From Acutalibacter muris (lineage in GTDB: Bacteria > Bacillota > Clostridia > Oscillospirales > Acutalibacteraceae), in NCBI RefSeq assembly GCF_002201475.1, contig NZ_CP021422.1, positions 496,001 to 560,000 of the forward strand: 64,000 nt of DNA, written 5' to 3'. The notes beneath the pieces are model-generated. The model had not been told where the DNA came from, did not search any database, and worked only from the letters and a program-made list of their open reading frames with translations. Below, piece after piece: positions 36,344 to 46,099 of this stretch. Numbering within the stretch: the first letter of the stretch is position 1; every line of letters starts with the position of its first letter. The position numbers and the translations under genes are program-made.

Positions 36344-36895
36344 ATGAAACTTCTATTCCTGATCGGCAACGGCGCTGTCGGCAAAATGACCGTGGGCCAG
36401 GAGCTCATGAAAATAACGGACCTGCGCCTGTTCCACAACCACATGACCATCGAGCCGGTAATAGAGATATTCGGACATTTCCACCCGCCGGCCATAGAAC
36501 GCGTCAGAGAGGTCATCTTTGAGGAGTTCGCCAAGTCCGACAATTACGGCATGATTTTCACTTATATGTGGGCCTTCGACCAGCAGAGCGACTGGGACTA
36601 CGTGGAGCACGTCAAGAGTATCTTTGCCCCATATAGCACTGAGTTTTACTATGTAGAGCTGGTCGCGTCCCAGGAGGTACGGTTAGAGCGTAATGCCACT
36701 GAGAACCGCCTGAAGCACAAGGCCTCCAAACGCGATCTGGACTTCTCCAATCAGCGGCTTATCAGCGATGACGCTAACTACCGCATTGAGAGCCTGGACG
36801 GGGAGATACCCTTTGAGAACTACGTCAAGATAGACAACACTGACCTGCCGCCTGATGAGGTAGCGAAGATGATAAAAGAAAGCTTCGGCTTATAA
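36344..36895 (+). CDS. P-loop nucleotide kinase-like protein
   Basis: 183 residues from ATG 36344 with AAAGGAG before it. Walker A is GNGAVGKMT (8-16). A helix-rich middle (IEPVIEIFGHFHPPAIERVREVIFEEFAKSD) and FYYVELVASQEVRLERNATENRLKHKASKRD (lid) resemble shikimate/gluconate kinase-type P-loop proteins. Substrate unknown; homologues are often annotated simply as AAA or shikimate kinase-like. It is flanked on both sides by copies of the intergenic repeat. Confidence 0.8.
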   Translation: MKLLFLIGNGAVGKMTVGQELMKITDLRLFHNHMTIEPVIEIFGHFHPPAIERVREVIFEEFAKSDNYGMIFTYMWAFDQQSDWDYVEHVKSIFAPYSTEFYYVELVASQEVRLERNATENRLKHKASKRDLDFSNQRLISDDANYRIESLDGEIPFENYVKIDNTDLPPDEVAKMIKESFGL

Positions 36896-37029
36896 ATTTT
36901 TAGGGCTTTTCCGCAAGGAAAAGCCCTAATTTTTTTCATTTTTACAGCCTTACGGCCAGACCGTGGGGCTCCGCCCCACACCCTGCCAAGGGAGCCTGCT
37001 CCCCTGGACCCCTTCCCGCTGCGCGCCGG
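36896..37029. repeat. Intergenic hairpin repeat, copy 3
   Basis: Fills the gap between two convergent stop codons. A perfect 13-bp stem TTAGGGCTTTTCC/GGAAAAGCCCTAA (36900-36929) with a GCAA loop and T7 tail forms a strong terminator. Then AGCCTTACGGCC, GTGGGGCTCCGCCCCAC (36962-36978), ACCCTGCC, a GGGAGC/GCTCCC hairpin and GGACCCCTTCCCGCTGCGCGCC. Read on the minus strand it aligns with copy 4 and with the left half of copy 1. Confidence 0.85.
36898..36937 (+). terminator. Strong terminator within repeat copy 3
   Basis: 13-bp perfect stem with a GNRA-type GCAA loop followed by seven T (36930-36936). Confidence 0.92.
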
Positions 37030-39303
37030 TTATTTCAGGTGCCACACGTCCTCGTTATATTGGGCGATTGCCCTGTCGCTGGAGAAGAACCCAGCCTTTG
37101 CCACGTTCACCAACATCTTCTTCGCCCAGGCCTGCCGGTCCTCATACTCAGAGAGCAGCCGCTCCTTGGCCGCGATATACTCCTTCGTATCCAGCAGCGC
37201 CATGAACCAGTCCTTCCGGCTCATATCCCGATAAAGCCGCCCCAGGTTCTCCGGGTCCCCCATACGCATAAGCGCGGGGCTGATGATAAAGTCCAAAAGC
37301 TCCTCTATCTCCGGGTCGCAGGGATAGTAGGCCGCTGGGCTGTACCGCCCCTCGCCCTCCTTATAGAGCTCAAGGACCTCCTCGCTGGACTTGCCGAATA
37401 TGCAGATATTCTCGTCTCCCACCAGCTCGTGTATCTCCACATTGGCCCCGTCCTCTGTGCCCAGGGTCACCGCGCCGTTTAGCATGAACTTCATGTTCCC
37501 GGTGCCGCTGGCCTCCTTAGAGGCCAGGGATATCTGCTCGGAGATATCGCAGGCAGGTATCAGCTTCTCTGCCCAGGTGACGTTGTAGTTTTCCACCATG
37601 CGCACCTCAAGCCAGGGCGAAACCTCGGGGTCATTGGCAATCAAATCAGACAGGCACAGTATCAGGTGTATAATGTCCTTTGCGATGATATACGCCGGGG
37701 CCGCCTTTGCCCCAAAGAGCAGGGTAAGCTTTCTTGCGGGCTTATGCCCTGCCTTTATCTGCTTATACTTCCAGATAATATACAGCGCGTTCATCTGCTG
37801 CCGCTTATACTCGTGCAGCCGCTTTATCTGTATGTCGAAGATGGACTCCGGGTCCAGCTCCACCCCGGCCCGCTCCTTCATATACTGGCAGAGCTGCTCC
37901 TTCTTCTGTCCCTTTATCTTAAGGAGTTCCTCAAGGGCTTCGGGGTCGTCCTTGAACGCCAGGAGCTTTTCCAGCTCGTCCGCGTTCTTCTTCCAGCCGT
38001 CCCCTATCTTCCTGGTAATAAAAGCGCTCAGTTCCGGGTCGCAGTGCATCAGCCACCGCCGGAAGGTCACCCCGTTGGTCTTATTGTTAAACTTCTCCGG
38101 GTACACCTCTGCAAAGCACTTGAGCTCTGCCTCCTTCAAAATGTCCGTGTGCAGGGCCGCCACGCCGTTCACCGAGAAGCCATAGTGTATATCCATATTG
38201 GCCATATGCACCAGGTTGTGCTCATCAATAATTGCCAGCTTTTCGTCGTCAAACTTCGCCCGCACCCGTCGGTCAAGCTCTTTGATTATGGGCACCAGCT
38301 CCGGCACGGCCTTCTCCAGGTAGTGCAGGGGCCACTTCTCCAAGGCCTCGGCCAGTATGGTGTGGTTGGTATACGCGCAGGTCTTGGACACAAGGGAGAT
38401 GGCCTCGTCCATGTGTATGCCGTCCTTTAGCATGAGCCTTATGAGCTCCGGGATTATCATGGACGGGTGGGTGTCGTTTATCTGTACCACCGCGTGCTTG
38501 TGCAGATCCCGAAGGGCATACCCCTTCCCTGCGAGCTCCTTTATAATAAGCTGGGCCGCGTTGCTCACCATGAAATACTGCTGGTACACCCGCAAAAGCC
38601 GTCCGTTGTCGTCGCTGTCGTCGGGGTACAGGAACAGGGTCAGGTTCTTCGCTATATCTGTCTTGTCAAAGTCAATACCGTCCTTCACAAGGCTTTCATC
38701 TACCGTCTCAAGGTCGAACAGGTGCAGCCGGTTGGTCCCGCCCTCATAGCCGGACACGGTCACGTCGTACATCACCGACTTCACCGCGCCTCCCAGGAAG
38801 GGTACCGTGAAGCTCACGTCCGTTTTCTCCGCCCAGCACTCTGGGCCGCTCTCTGCGGGCAGCCAGCGGTCGGGCTTCTCATATTGCTTATGGTCCCAGA
38901 AGCTCTGACGGAAGAGCCCGAAGTGATACAGCAGTCCCACGCCGTCCGCTGGCAGGTCAAGCGTCGCCGCAGAATCCAGATAGCAGGCCGCAAGCCTGCC
39001 AAGGCCGCCGTTGCCAAGAGAGGGCTCCGGCTCTATCTCCTCTATCTCCGAAAGGGACTTCCCGGCATCTTCAAGGGCCTCTCGGACCTCGTCGAACAAC
39101 CCCAGATTTATGAGGTTATTGGACAGCAGCTTGCCCACAAGGAACTCCGCCGATACATAGTAGAGCTTCCTGTCCCCCGCTATGCGCGGAGCCGCCGCCA
39201 GCTTTTCCTTTGTCAGCTCCAGAAGCGCGGCGTAAATTTCGCCGTTCTCCGCCTCACTCAGACTTTTTCCGTTTAGCCTTTTTTCCAGTTCGTTTTTTAT
39301 CAT
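37030..39303 (-). CDS. glgP: Glycogen phosphorylase
   Basis: 757 residues, the usual length for the clostridial type. Conserved blocks: [116 protein letters not shown] and the pyridoxal-phosphate segment [28 protein letters not shown]. It releases glucose 1-phosphate from alpha-1,4-glucan. Its start lies 50 bases inside malQ, with GGAGG 9 bases before the ATG, so the pair is coupled. Confidence 0.97.
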   Translation of the reverse strand: MIKNELEKRLNGKSLSEAENGEIYAALLELTKEKLAAAPRIAGDRKLYYVSAEFLVGKLLSNNLINLGLFDEVREALEDAGKSLSEIEEIEPEPSLGNGGLGRLAACYLDSAATLDLPADGVGLLYHFGLFRQSFWDHKQYEKPDRWLPAESGPECWAEKTDVSFTVPFLGGAVKSVMYDVTVSGYEGGTNRLHLFDLETVDESLVKDGIDFDKTDIAKNLTLFLYPDDSDDNGRLLRVYQQYFMVSNAAQLIIKELAGKGYALRDLHKHAVVQINDTHPSMIIPELIRLMLKDGIHMDEAISLVSKTCAYTNHTILAEALEKWPLHYLEKAVPELVPIIKELDRRVRAKFDDEKLAIIDEHNLVHMANMDIHYGFSVNGVAALHTDILKEAELKCFAEVYPEKFNNKTNGVTFRRWLMHCDPELSAFITRKIGDGWKKNADELEKLLAFKDDPEALEELLKIKGQKKEQLCQYMKERAGVELDPESIFDIQIKRLHEYKRQQMNALYIIWKYKQIKAGHKPARKLTLLFGAKAAPAYIIAKDIIHLILCLSDLIANDPEVSPWLEVRMVENYNVTWAEKLIPACDISEQISLASKEASGTGNMKFMLNGAVTLGTEDGANVEIHELVGDENICIFGKSSEEVLELYKEGEGRYSPAAYYPCDPEIEELLDFIISPALMRMGDPENLGRLYRDMSRKDWFMALLDTKEYIAAKERLLSEYEDRQAWAKKMLVNVAKAGFFSSDRAIAQYNEDVWHLK

Positions 39304-40816
39304 TCTTAGGTTCCTCCATTTCCGCCCTTGCGGTTATAATTGTCAGCCGGGCAATTTTTTCTGCAAGCTCTTTAGTGTTCGCGCCCTTCTCCATGCGCCA
39401 GCTCCAGTTCATGGGGCTGACGGTAGAGGGGGCGTTCATGCGGGCTTCGGAGCCCAGCACAAGATAGTCCTGCATGGGCACTACAGCCAAATCCCCAACG
39501 CTTGTGAGGGCCGCGCGGATAAAGCACCAGACCCCCTGCTCCTCGTCCGTAAAGCCCAGATAGTCCTTTGCCATCTCCAGGTCCCCCTCCGGGGCGTGGC
39601 GTATCCAGCCAAGGGTTGTGTCGTTATCATGGGTGCCGGTATATACCACACAGTGGGTGCCGTAGTTATGGGGCAGATAGCTGCTGTCCTCCCATGAAGT
39701 AAAGGCGAAGTGCAGCACCTTCATTCCCGGATAGGTGCTCCTCTTTAACAGTGTCTTCACCGCCGGGGTCAAATATCCCAGGTCCTCGGCGATAATGGGC
39801 GCGCCGGGCACGGCCTTGTTTATGGCGGAGATAAAGTCGTACCCCGGGCCCTTCACCCACTTGCCGCCCCGGGCGGTCTCGTCCCCGTAGGGCATGGCCC
39901 AGTAGCTCTCAAAGCCCCTAAAGTGGTCGATGCGCAGCACGTCGAACATACTAAGCTTCGCCTTTATGCACTCTATCCACCAGGAGTAGCCCTCCTTCTT
40001 CATCAGGTCCCAGCGGTATATGGGGTTGCCCCAGAGCTGGCCGTCCTCAGAGAACGCGTCCGGCGGGCACCCGGCCACCACCGTGGGGTTGTTGTCTGCG
40101 TCCAGCTGGAACTGACCGGGGTTGGCCCAAACGTCCGAGCTGTCCCCGGACACGTATATGGGCGTGTCGCCGATAATGGAGACGCCCTTCTTGTTGGCGT
40201 ACTTCTTAACCTTCTCCCACTGCCCGAAGAAAAGGTACTGGGTGAAGACGTGATAGCTTATCTCCCCCTCCAGCTCCTTTTTTGCCCTCTTCATGGCGGC
40301 GGGTTTTCTAAGGCGGATATCCTCCTCCCACTGGTACCAGGGCCGTCCCTCGTGGGCCGATTTCAGGGCCATAAAGAGGGCGTAGTCCTCTATCCAGGCG
40401 GCGTTCTGGTTCCTGAAGCGGGAGAGGGCCTTGTCCTTTTTGAAGTTATCGAAGGCCTTGCGCAGAAGGGGCTCCCGGGCCTTACGCACCGCGTCATAGT
40501 CCACCCGGCCAGGGTCCTCGCCCCAGCCGGATTTTTTCAGCTTCTTGCCATTGATAAGCCCGTCCTCCACGAGAAGGTCCAGGTCGATGTAGATGGGTTC
40601 ACCCGCAAAGGCCGAGAAGCTCTGATAAGGGCTGTTGCCAAAGCCCGTGGGCCCCATGGGCAGCACCTGCCAGAAGCCCTGCTTCGCCCGGGCCAGGAAA
40701 TCCACCCAGTCCCGGGCGGCCTTTCCAAGGCTGCCGATACCGTACTTTGACGGCAGGCTGCTCACCGGCAGCAGTATGCCGGCCCGCCGCTTCATCCATT
40801 TTTCTTGTGTTGGCAT
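39254..40816 (-). CDS. malQ: 4-alpha-glucanotransferase (amylomaltase)
   Basis: 520 residues of GH77. Motifs: [84 protein letters not shown] with the nucleophile Asp, [13 protein letters not shown] with the acid/base Glu, and [11 protein letters not shown]. It rearranges maltodextrins and works with GlgP on glycogen. The C-terminal tail (about 495-520) is Lys-rich and covers the glgP start; it may have grown from the overlap. GGAGG stands before the ATG. Confidence 0.97.
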   Translation of the reverse strand: MPTQEKWMKRRAGILLPVSSLPSKYGIGSLGKAARDWVDFLARAKQGFWQVLPMGPTGFGNSPYQSFSAFAGEPIYIDLDLLVEDGLINGKKLKKSGWGEDPGRVDYDAVRKAREPLLRKAFDNFKKDKALSRFRNQNAAWIEDYALFMALKSAHEGRPWYQWEEDIRLRKPAAMKRAKKELEGEISYHVFTQYLFFGQWEKVKKYANKKGVSIIGDTPIYVSGDSSDVWANPGQFQLDADNNPTVVAGCPPDAFSEDGQLWGNPIYRWDLMKKEGYSWWIECIKAKLSMFDVLRIDHFRGFESYWAMPYGDETARGGKWVKGPGYDFISAINKAVPGAPIIAEDLGYLTPAVKTLLKRSTYPGMKVLHFAFTSWEDSSYLPHNYGTHCVVYTGTHDNDTTLGWIRHAPEGDLEMAKDYLGFTDEEQGVWCFIRAALTSVGDLAVVPMQDYLVLGSEARMNAPSTVSPMNWSWRMEKGANTKELAEKIARLTIITARAEMEEPKNDKKRTGKKAKRKKSE

Positions 40817-40864
40817 AAGTTTCCTCCGTATCTCCCCAGGAGTGGGACGATGTATTTAAGTAAT

Positions 40865-40873
40865 AGTATAGCA
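40865..40873 (-). promoter_or_regulatory. Extended -10 promoter of the malQ-glgP operon
   Basis: Minus strand TGC-TATACT (TATACT at 40865-40870) is a TGn-extended -10; the -35 region is poor, suggesting activation or the extended element alone. Confidence 0.5.
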
Positions 40874-40924
40874 TATCCCGCCGGATTTTTCCATATATTT
40901 TGGCGGTTAGGGGAAATTTTTACA

Positions 40925-40950
40925 AAAAGAGAAAGGCCCAAAGGCCTTTC
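40925..40950 (-). terminator. Terminator of the ilvE operon
   Basis: GAAAGGCC (40931-40938), loop, GGCCTTTC (40943-40950), followed on the minus strand by TCTTTTTG. Confidence 0.85.
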
Positions 40951-40953
40951 CCA

Positions 40954-41451
40954 CTAACCTATACCCTCATAGTATTCTTCAGTATAAGGCACTGCGCTCA
41001 TATCAAAGGAGTCTTGCAGCTCTTTTAGGTACTTGTAGGGCAGGGGCATGGGCGTTATATCAAGCCCGCGCCCTATGGCCTCCAGAACCTCCCGGGTCTC
41101 AGAGTCGGGCCTGCATTTAATAAGAAACTCCCCGAAGCTCTGCTTGCTGTCAAACATATGGGCCTGAGCCGGGGCCGCCATGTCACCGCAGGCCAGCAGC
41201 AGCCGGAGCATATCGGTGACGCTGCGGGCTATGGGGTGCACAGGGTCGTCGCCGGCCATTGGGTCCACCACGAACACGGTCTCGTCCAGGCCCAGCGCCT
41301 GGCAGTAATGTATGCCGTCCACTCCCGCCCAGCCCAGGAGGAAAGCGTCCCTGGGGGTGCAGAAGTAACCCTCGTTATCTTCGCGCTGCATAAGCCCCAC
41401 CCGCTCCAGGTCAAGGCCCAGGGAGAGGAGCTTTTGGAATGTGATGTCCAT
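40954..41451 (-). CDS. Uncharacterised 165-residue protein
   Basis: Soluble, starts after GAGGTGA. The sequence GYFCTPRDAFLLGWAGVDGIHYCQ, then TVFVVDPMAGDDPVHPIARSVTDMLRLLLACGD and FGEFL, shows a mixed alpha/beta fold that loosely recalls SMI1/KNR4 (SUKH) proteins, which often act as immunity proteins. No toxin gene is nearby, so I do not assign that role. Last gene of the ilvE-ATPase operon, 31 bases behind the ATPase. Confidence 0.7.
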   Translation of the reverse strand: MDITFQKLLSLGLDLERVGLMQREDNEGYFCTPRDAFLLGWAGVDGIHYCQALGLDETVFVVDPMAGDDPVHPIARSVTDMLRLLLACGDMAAPAQAHMFDSKQSFGEFLIKCRPDSETREVLEAIGRGLDITPMPLPYKYLKELQDSFDMSAVPYTEEYYEGIG

Positions 41452-41482
41452 TGCAGGTCACCTCATTTATAATCGGTACGTT

Positions 41483-42214
41483 CTATATGGCCGGTCCTGT
41501 GCCGAGCAGCTCCTTCAGCACCTGCTCCCGGCGTTCTATAAACATCTTCGTCACCTGGAAGCTGTCCGTCTCCTCATAGGCGAGGGGGTGCACCTGGCCG
41601 CCGTCAAAGCTGAGTATCTCCGCGCCGGGAAACCCCAGCAGAATAGGCGAGTGGGTGACGATAAAGAACTGGGAGCCCTCTGCGGCGCAGGAGTGTATGT
41701 CTAAAAGCAGTGTAAGCTGGCGCTGTGGGGACAGCGCGGCCTCGGGCTCGTCCAGAAAGTATAGGCTCTGCGGCCGGAGGTGGCTCTGCGCCACGGTCAG
41801 AAAGCTCTCCCCATGGGAGCGCTCATGCAGGCCGGCCGAGGGGACGCGGCCCTCCCGGGCGTAAAGCTCCTCCTGGGTGGCCACGTTGTAGAAGCTCTCG
41901 GCCCGAAGAAAGTACCCCCAGCCGGGCCTCTGCCAGCCCCTTATGAGCCGCATGGCCCCGCATAGCTCAGAGTGGCTGTCGCGGGTGGAGAAGCTGTAAT
42001 TTTTCGTGCCCCCCTCCGGGTTAAACCCCGCCGCCACAGCCATGGCCTCCAGCAGAGTGGATTTGCCGCTGCCGTTCTCCCCAGCGAAAAGGGTGACGGG
42101 CTTTGTGAACCGCAGCCCGTCAAGACCGCTGACAGCGGGGATATCCCTTACATAGCTCTCCGGACCCAGCCGGCCCGCGTCTATTTCAAGGCCGTTTATG
42201 AACAGGCCGTCCAT
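41483..42214 (-). CDS. AAA-type ATP-binding protein (RecF/ABC-like ATPase)
   Basis: 243 residues. Walker A GENGSGKST (45-53), Walker B LYFLDEPEAALSP, an ABC-like signature region HGESFLTVAQSHL and a switch-like FFIVTHSPILLGFPGAEIL. It has no membrane partner gene, so it is not a transporter. It resembles stand-alone AAA_21/OLD-like ATPases seen in many Firmicutes with unknown role. Starts 9 bases after ilvE, with GAGGCGG before the ATG. Confidence 0.87.
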   Translation of the reverse strand: MDGLFINGLEIDAGRLGPESYVRDIPAVSGLDGLRFTKPVTLFAGENGSGKSTLLEAMAVAAGFNPEGGTKNYSFSTRDSHSELCGAMRLIRGWQRPGWGYFLRAESFYNVATQEELYAREGRVPSAGLHERSHGESFLTVAQSHLRPQSLYFLDEPEAALSPQRQLTLLLDIHSCAAEGSQFFIVTHSPILLGFPGAEILSFDGGQVHPLAYEETDSFQVTKMFIERREQVLKELLGTGPAI

Positions 42215-42223
42215 TTTGCCGCC

Positions 42224-43291
42224 TCACTTCACCTCGACCGTCCAACCGAACTCGTCCTCTATCCGCCCGGTCTGTATCCCGGTCACCGTGTCATAAAGCC
42301 GCTGGCTCAAGGGCCCTATGCCGCCCCCGGAGATCTCCATCACCTCGTCCCCAAAGCGTAACACGCCCACCGGGGAGATGACGGCGGCGGTGCCGCTGCC
42401 GAAGCACTCATCCAAAGAGCCGTCCCGGGCGGCCGAGACCAGCTCCTCCACGCTTATGCGGCGCTCCTCCACCTCTAAGCCCCAGTGGCGGCAAAGGTCC
42501 AGGCAGCTGGCCCTGGTTACGCCGGGCAGGATGCTGCCGTTGAGCTTAGGGGTGACAACTTTTCCGGCAATCTTAAAGAAGATGTTCATGGAGCCCACCT
42601 CCTCGATATACTTGCGCTCCACGCCGTCCAGCCAGAGCACCTGGGCATACCCCTCCGCGTCGGACTTCTCCTGGGCTTTAAGGCTCGCGGCGTAGTTGCC
42701 GCCGGCCTTGGCCTCGCCTATGCCCCCGCGCACGGCGCGCACATAGTCGTCCTCTATCCATATCTTTACCGGGTCCAGGCCGCTGGCGTAGTAGGCCCCG
42801 GAGGGGGAGAGTATAACGAGGAATTTATAGGAGAGCGACGGGTGCACGCCCAAGTGGTTGTCTGTGGCGATGATAAAGGGGCGGATATACAGGGAGGTGC
42901 CGGGCTTTGTGGGTATCCAGTCCCTGTCCACGCTCACCACGGTCTTGATGGCGTTGATAAAGTCCTCCTGGGGCACCGGCGGGATGCAAAGGCGCTTGCA
43001 GGAATTCTCGGCCCTCTGGGCGTTCCTGTCGGGCCTAAAGAGCAATACCCGGCCGTCCCCGGTGTGGTAGGCCTTGAGCCCCTCGAACATCTCCTGGGCA
43101 TAGTGGAACACCATGGCCGAGGGATCCAGGCTCAGGGGCCCATAGGGGACGATTCGGGGGTCGTGCCATCCCCGTCCCTCGTCGTAGTCCATTATGTACA
43201 TATGGTCGGTGAAAATCTGGCCGAAGCCCAGCTTGTCCTCGTTGGGCTTTTCCTTTGGCGCTGTGGTGCGCTGGAGCTTGATATTCTGCAT
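42224..43291 (-). CDS. ilvE: Branched-chain amino acid aminotransferase
   Basis: 355 residues, fold-type IV aminotransferase of the long (eukaryote-like) IlvE group. The pyridoxal-phosphate lysine is Lys195 in EAKAGGNYAAS. Other conserved segments are FGQIFTDHMYIMDYDEGRGWHDPRIVPYGP, MFEGLKAYHTGDG, LFRPDRNAQRAENSCKRLCIP, VLWLDGVERKYIEEVGSMNIFF, LPGVTRASCLDL and CFGSGTAAVISPVG. It exchanges amino groups between Leu/Ile/Val and 2-oxoglutarate. Own promoter; heads a three-gene operon. Confidence 0.97.
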   Translation of the reverse strand: MQNIKLQRTTAPKEKPNEDKLGFGQIFTDHMYIMDYDEGRGWHDPRIVPYGPLSLDPSAMVFHYAQEMFEGLKAYHTGDGRVLLFRPDRNAQRAENSCKRLCIPPVPQEDFINAIKTVVSVDRDWIPTKPGTSLYIRPFIIATDNHLGVHPSLSYKFLVILSPSGAYYASGLDPVKIWIEDDYVRAVRGGIGEAKAGGNYAASLKAQEKSDAEGYAQVLWLDGVERKYIEEVGSMNIFFKIAGKVVTPKLNGSILPGVTRASCLDLCRHWGLEVEERRISVEELVSAARDGSLDECFGSGTAAVISPVGVLRFGDEVMEISGGGIGPLSQRLYDTVTGIQTGRIEDEFGWTVEVK

Positions 43292-43330
43292 GCTTGACGA
43301 CCTTCTCTCTTTACTTTATTGATGTAACAT

Positions 43331-43359
43331 ATTATAATACCCTATGTAGAAAAATGCAA
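43331..43359 (-). promoter_or_regulatory. Promoter of the ilvE operon
   Basis: Minus strand: -35 TTGCAT (43354-43359), 17-bp spacer, -10 TATAAT (43331-43336). Confidence 0.75.
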
Positions 43360-43381
43360 GGAAAAAAGGCAGGGAAATACT

Positions 43382-43951
43382 ATGGATATGTTTGAGCTGT
43401 TTTTGATAGCCGTGGGCCTTTCCATGGACGCCTTCGCGGTGTCCATATGCAAGGGCCTTGCAATGCGCCGTGCGGACCCCAAAAGCATGGGGCTCGTGGG
43501 CCTATGGTTTGGCGGGTTCCAGGCGCTGATGCCGGTGCTGGGGTACCTGGTGGGCGTACAGTTCCGGGAGGCCATCACCGCAGTGGACCACTGGATCGCC
43601 TTTGGGCTTTTAGCAGTGATAGGCGGCAATATGCTCAGAGAAGCCCTCTCCGGCGAAGAGGACGAGGACGGCGACGCGTCGCTGGCCCCGAAGACTATGG
43701 TGCTTTTAGCCCTAGCCACCAGCATAGACGCGCTGGCGGTGGGGGTCGGGTTTGCGTTTCTGGATGTGAACATCACCGCCGCAGCCGGGTTCATAGGAGC
43801 AGTCACCTTCACGCTGTCAGCGGTGGGCGTTAAGGTGGGCAGTGTTTTCGGGGCAAAGTACAAGGCTCGGGCGGAGATTGCCGGAGGGGCAATACTGATA
43901 CTTATGGGCACAAAAATATTGCTGGAGCATTTAGGGGTCATAAACTTCTAG
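43382..43951 (+). CDS. mntP: MntP-family manganese efflux pump
   Basis: 189 residues, six membrane helices in two related halves. Halves begin [21 protein letters not shown] and [22 protein letters not shown], both with the conserved intramembrane Asp needed for Mn2+ transport. A charged loop ([11 protein letters not shown]) separates them. Exports excess Mn2+. No yybP-ykoY riboswitch is visible in the short upstream gap, unlike in many bacteria. AGGCAGGG serves as ribosome binding site. Confidence 0.93.
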   Translation: MDMFELFLIAVGLSMDAFAVSICKGLAMRRADPKSMGLVGLWFGGFQALMPVLGYLVGVQFREAITAVDHWIAFGLLAVIGGNMLREALSGEEDEDGDASLAPKTMVLLALATSIDALAVGVGFAFLDVNITAAAGFIGAVTFTLSAVGVKVGSVFGAKYKARAEIAGGAILILMGTKILLEHLGVINF

Positions 43952-43995
43952 GGCGGGAGGAGTTCTAAAGGTGAATTACAGAAAGGAGTATTCTT

Positions 43996-44496
43996 ATGGA
44001 AAAATGGGACCTATACACAAAAGACAGAGTAAAGACCGGCCGCTCCCACACCCGGGGCGAGGAACTGCCGGAGGGCCTGTTCCACCTGGTAGTACACATC
44101 TGGCTGAAAAACCCAGAGGGCCGGTACCTTATCTCACAGCGCTCGGCGGACAGGCCCACCTTTCCGCTCATGTGGGAGACCACCGGCGGCTCGGTGCTCC
44201 TCTCTGAGGACAGTCTTGAGGGGGCCCTTCGGGAAGTTAGGGAGGAGCTGGGTATAGACCTGCCCCCGAAAGAGGGTAAGCTGCTGTTCTCAAGGGTCCG
44301 CGACTGGGTGGACGGCAAGCGTTTCGGGGATATTCTTGACGTATGGGAGTTCCCCTTTGAGGGCGAAGCGGACTTGACCGCTGCCGAGGGCGAAGTGTGC
44401 GATACCCGCTGGGCGGACGTTACAGAGATAGGGCGTATGCTGGAAAGCGGGGAGATGGTGGGGACTTTGGGATATATTCTGGAGCGGAAGCCTTGA
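43996..44496 (+). CDS. NUDIX hydrolase
   Basis: 166 residues. The Nudix box runs from Gly65 with Glu71 and the metal-binding Arg79-Glu80-x2-Glu83-Glu84 (LREVREELG). The start (WDLYTKDRVKTGRSHTRGEELPEGLFHLVVHIWL) is typical of the IPP-isomerase-like/YfcD NUDIX group. It cleaves a nucleoside diphosphate-X compound or related pyrophosphate; substrate unknown. AGAAAGGAG precedes the ATG. Confidence 0.92.
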   Translation: MEKWDLYTKDRVKTGRSHTRGEELPEGLFHLVVHIWLKNPEGRYLISQRSADRPTFPLMWETTGGSVLLSEDSLEGALREVREELGIDLPPKEGKLLFSRVRDWVDGKRFGDILDVWEFPFEGEADLTAAEGEVCDTRWADVTEIGRMLESGEMVGTLGYILERKP

Positions 44497-44559
44497 CCGG
44501 CATGGGAGTTTGTGCTAAAATAAGCTCTGCTCTGAATTTTACGGCAAGGAGGGAGAAAC

Positions 44560-45147
44560 ATGAACCTTTTCGACCAGAAGAAGCATATGCTGGTGCTGTT
44601 CTGCTCCCCGAACCCCCACGGCAGCACAAGGAGGCTGCTGGACAGCTTTATGGAGGAGTTCAAGGACCGGGTGGACTGGAGAACCGCCGAGGTGAACGCC
44701 TATGAGCTTAACGCCCATCCCTGTACGGGCTGCCGGGCCTGCGCCAAGAAGGAGAAGTGTACATATGACGACCTGGACAAGTTCGACAAGGAGCTTAGAA
44801 AATGCGACCTCCTGGTGGTGGCCTCGCCGGTATATAACGACTCCTTCCCCTCGCCCATGAAGGCTATTCTGGACAGGACCCAGCGGTATTTTGAGGCGAG
44901 GTTCTCCCTGGGGCTCCGCCAGCCCATAAAGAAGCACAGGGACGCGGTGCTGCTCTTGACCATGGGCCGGGAGGAGGACTTCCCCTTAGAGGTTACTGCC
45001 CACCAGCTCCAGCGGGCCTTCAGCGTCATGAACACCACTTTGACCGGCTGCGCCGTCTGGGACGGCACGGACCTGGGCCGCAGGAACCTGGGCCCGGCCC
45101 AGCAAAAAGCCCGGGCGCTGGCTCTTGAAATCCTCAAGGAACCATGA
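44560..45147 (+). CDS. Iron-sulfur flavoprotein / NAD(P)H-dependent FMN reductase
   Basis: 195 residues. The flavodoxin-like fold starts VLFCSPNPHGSTRRLLDSF (phosphate loop for FMN). The compact cysteine motif Cys55-x2-Cys58-x2-Cys61-x5-Cys67 matches the [4Fe-4S] site of archaeal/clostridial iron-sulfur flavoproteins. VASPVYNDSFPSPMKAILDRTQRYF is the second flavin contact. Such proteins reduce O2 or peroxide, or pass electrons from ferredoxin; the exact partner is unknown. Possibly reads through into yebC, since no promoter is seen between them. Confidence 0.87.
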   Translation: MNLFDQKKHMLVLFCSPNPHGSTRRLLDSFMEEFKDRVDWRTAEVNAYELNAHPCTGCRACAKKEKCTYDDLDKFDKELRKCDLLVVASPVYNDSFPSPMKAILDRTQRYFEARFSLGLRQPIKKHRDAVLLLTMGREEDFPLEVTAHQLQRAFSVMNTTLTGCAVWDGTDLGRRNLGPAQQKARALALEILKEP

Positions 45148-45188
45148 TAAAATAAGAAGAAAACTTAAAACAGTAAGGCGGTTTTAAT

Positions 45189-45932
45189 ATGTCTGGACAT
45201 TCAAAATGGAACAACATCAAGCGCAAGAAGGAGAAGGCCGACGGCGCGAAGGCCAAGGTCTTCACTAAGATAGGCCGCGAGCTGGCCGTAGCCGTTAAAG
45301 AGGGCGGCAGCGGCGACCCGGCGGCTAACTCCCGGCTTCGGGACTGCATAGCAAAGGCTAAGGCGGCCAATGTGCCCAACGACAACATCGACCGCATAAT
45401 CAAGCGGGCTATGGGCGACGGCAACGCCGACAACTATGAGAACATCACCTACGAGGGCTACGGCCCCAGCGGGGTGGCGGTCATCGTAGAGACCCTTACC
45501 GACAACCGCAACCGCACCGCCGCCGACGTGCGCCACGCCTTCGACAAGTACGGCGGGAACCTGGGCACCACCGGCTGCGTCAGCTTCATGTTCAAGGAGA
45601 AGGGCGTTATCGTGGTGGAGCGCGAGGGATTGGACGAGGATACCGTCATGGCCGACGCCCTTGAAGCCGGAGCCTCGGACTTCGCCGCGGACGAGGACGT
45701 GTTCGAGATATCCACCGAGCCCGCGGACTTCAGCGGCGTCCGGGAGGACCTGGAGAAGAAGGGCTATGAGTTCGTCTCCGCCGAGGTGGAGATGGTGCCC
45801 GACACCTATACGGCCATCACCGACGAGGAGACCGTCATAAAGATGCAGAAGATGCTGGACCTCTTGGAGGACAACGACGACGTGCAGAACGTCTGGCACA
45901 ACTGGGAAGCGCCGGAGGACGACGAGGAGTAA
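45189..45932 (+). CDS. YebC/PmpR-family protein (translation factor/regulator)
   Basis: 247 residues, the family standard. Starts [40 protein letters not shown], followed by [66 protein letters not shown] and the final [15 protein letters not shown]. YebC proteins were described as transcription regulators and more recently as factors easing translation of proline-rich stretches. Cytoplasmic. A riboswitch-controlled gene follows. Confidence 0.97.
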   Translation: MSGHSKWNNIKRKKEKADGAKAKVFTKIGRELAVAVKEGGSGDPAANSRLRDCIAKAKAANVPNDNIDRIIKRAMGDGNADNYENITYEGYGPSGVAVIVETLTDNRNRTAADVRHAFDKYGGNLGTTGCVSFMFKEKGVIVVEREGLDEDTVMADALEAGASDFAADEDVFEISTEPADFSGVREDLEKKGYEFVSAEVEMVPDTYTAITDEETVIKMQKMLDLLEDNDDVQNVWHNWEAPEDDEE

Positions 45933-45957
45933 GCAAAACTAAATAAACGGCAGAGAT

Positions 45958-46097
45958 AAAAACGCAACGCGCCTCCCCCTTTGGGGACTGTGCCAGAGCC
46001 GGTAGGTAGCCCGGCCGTCTCGTTTATCAAACGAGGTAAGTAACCCTCCCCTCCGGGTCGTCCGTTCCCTGTCCTTGGCAATTCTTAGGAGGGAAGG
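45958..46097 (+). promoter_or_regulatory. yjdF riboswitch (azaaromatic-responsive)
   Basis: A 140-base leader directly before a yjdF-family gene, opening with ACGCAACGCGCCTCCCC, then the hairpin CCCC/TTT/GGGG, GAGCCGGTAGGTAGCCCGGC, the hairpin CTCGTTT/AAACGAG (about 46018-46034) and CTCCCCTCCGGG. This element order and its place in front of YjdF fit the yjdF RNA motif, which senses azaaromatic compounds and controls translation near the ribosome binding site (AGGAGGG, 46088-46094). Assigned from context and remembered features; a covariance-model search was not possible. Confidence 0.75.
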
Positions 46098-46099
46098 TT

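Noticed and set aside
40954..41451. SUKH-type immunity protein of a polymorphic toxin system
   Set aside because: Likeness is weak and no toxin or other immunity gene is near; left as unknown.
43321..43381. Manganese (yybP-ykoY) riboswitch before mntP
   Set aside because: Only about 60 bases are available, and they hold the ilvE promoter on the other strand; no riboswitch features seen.
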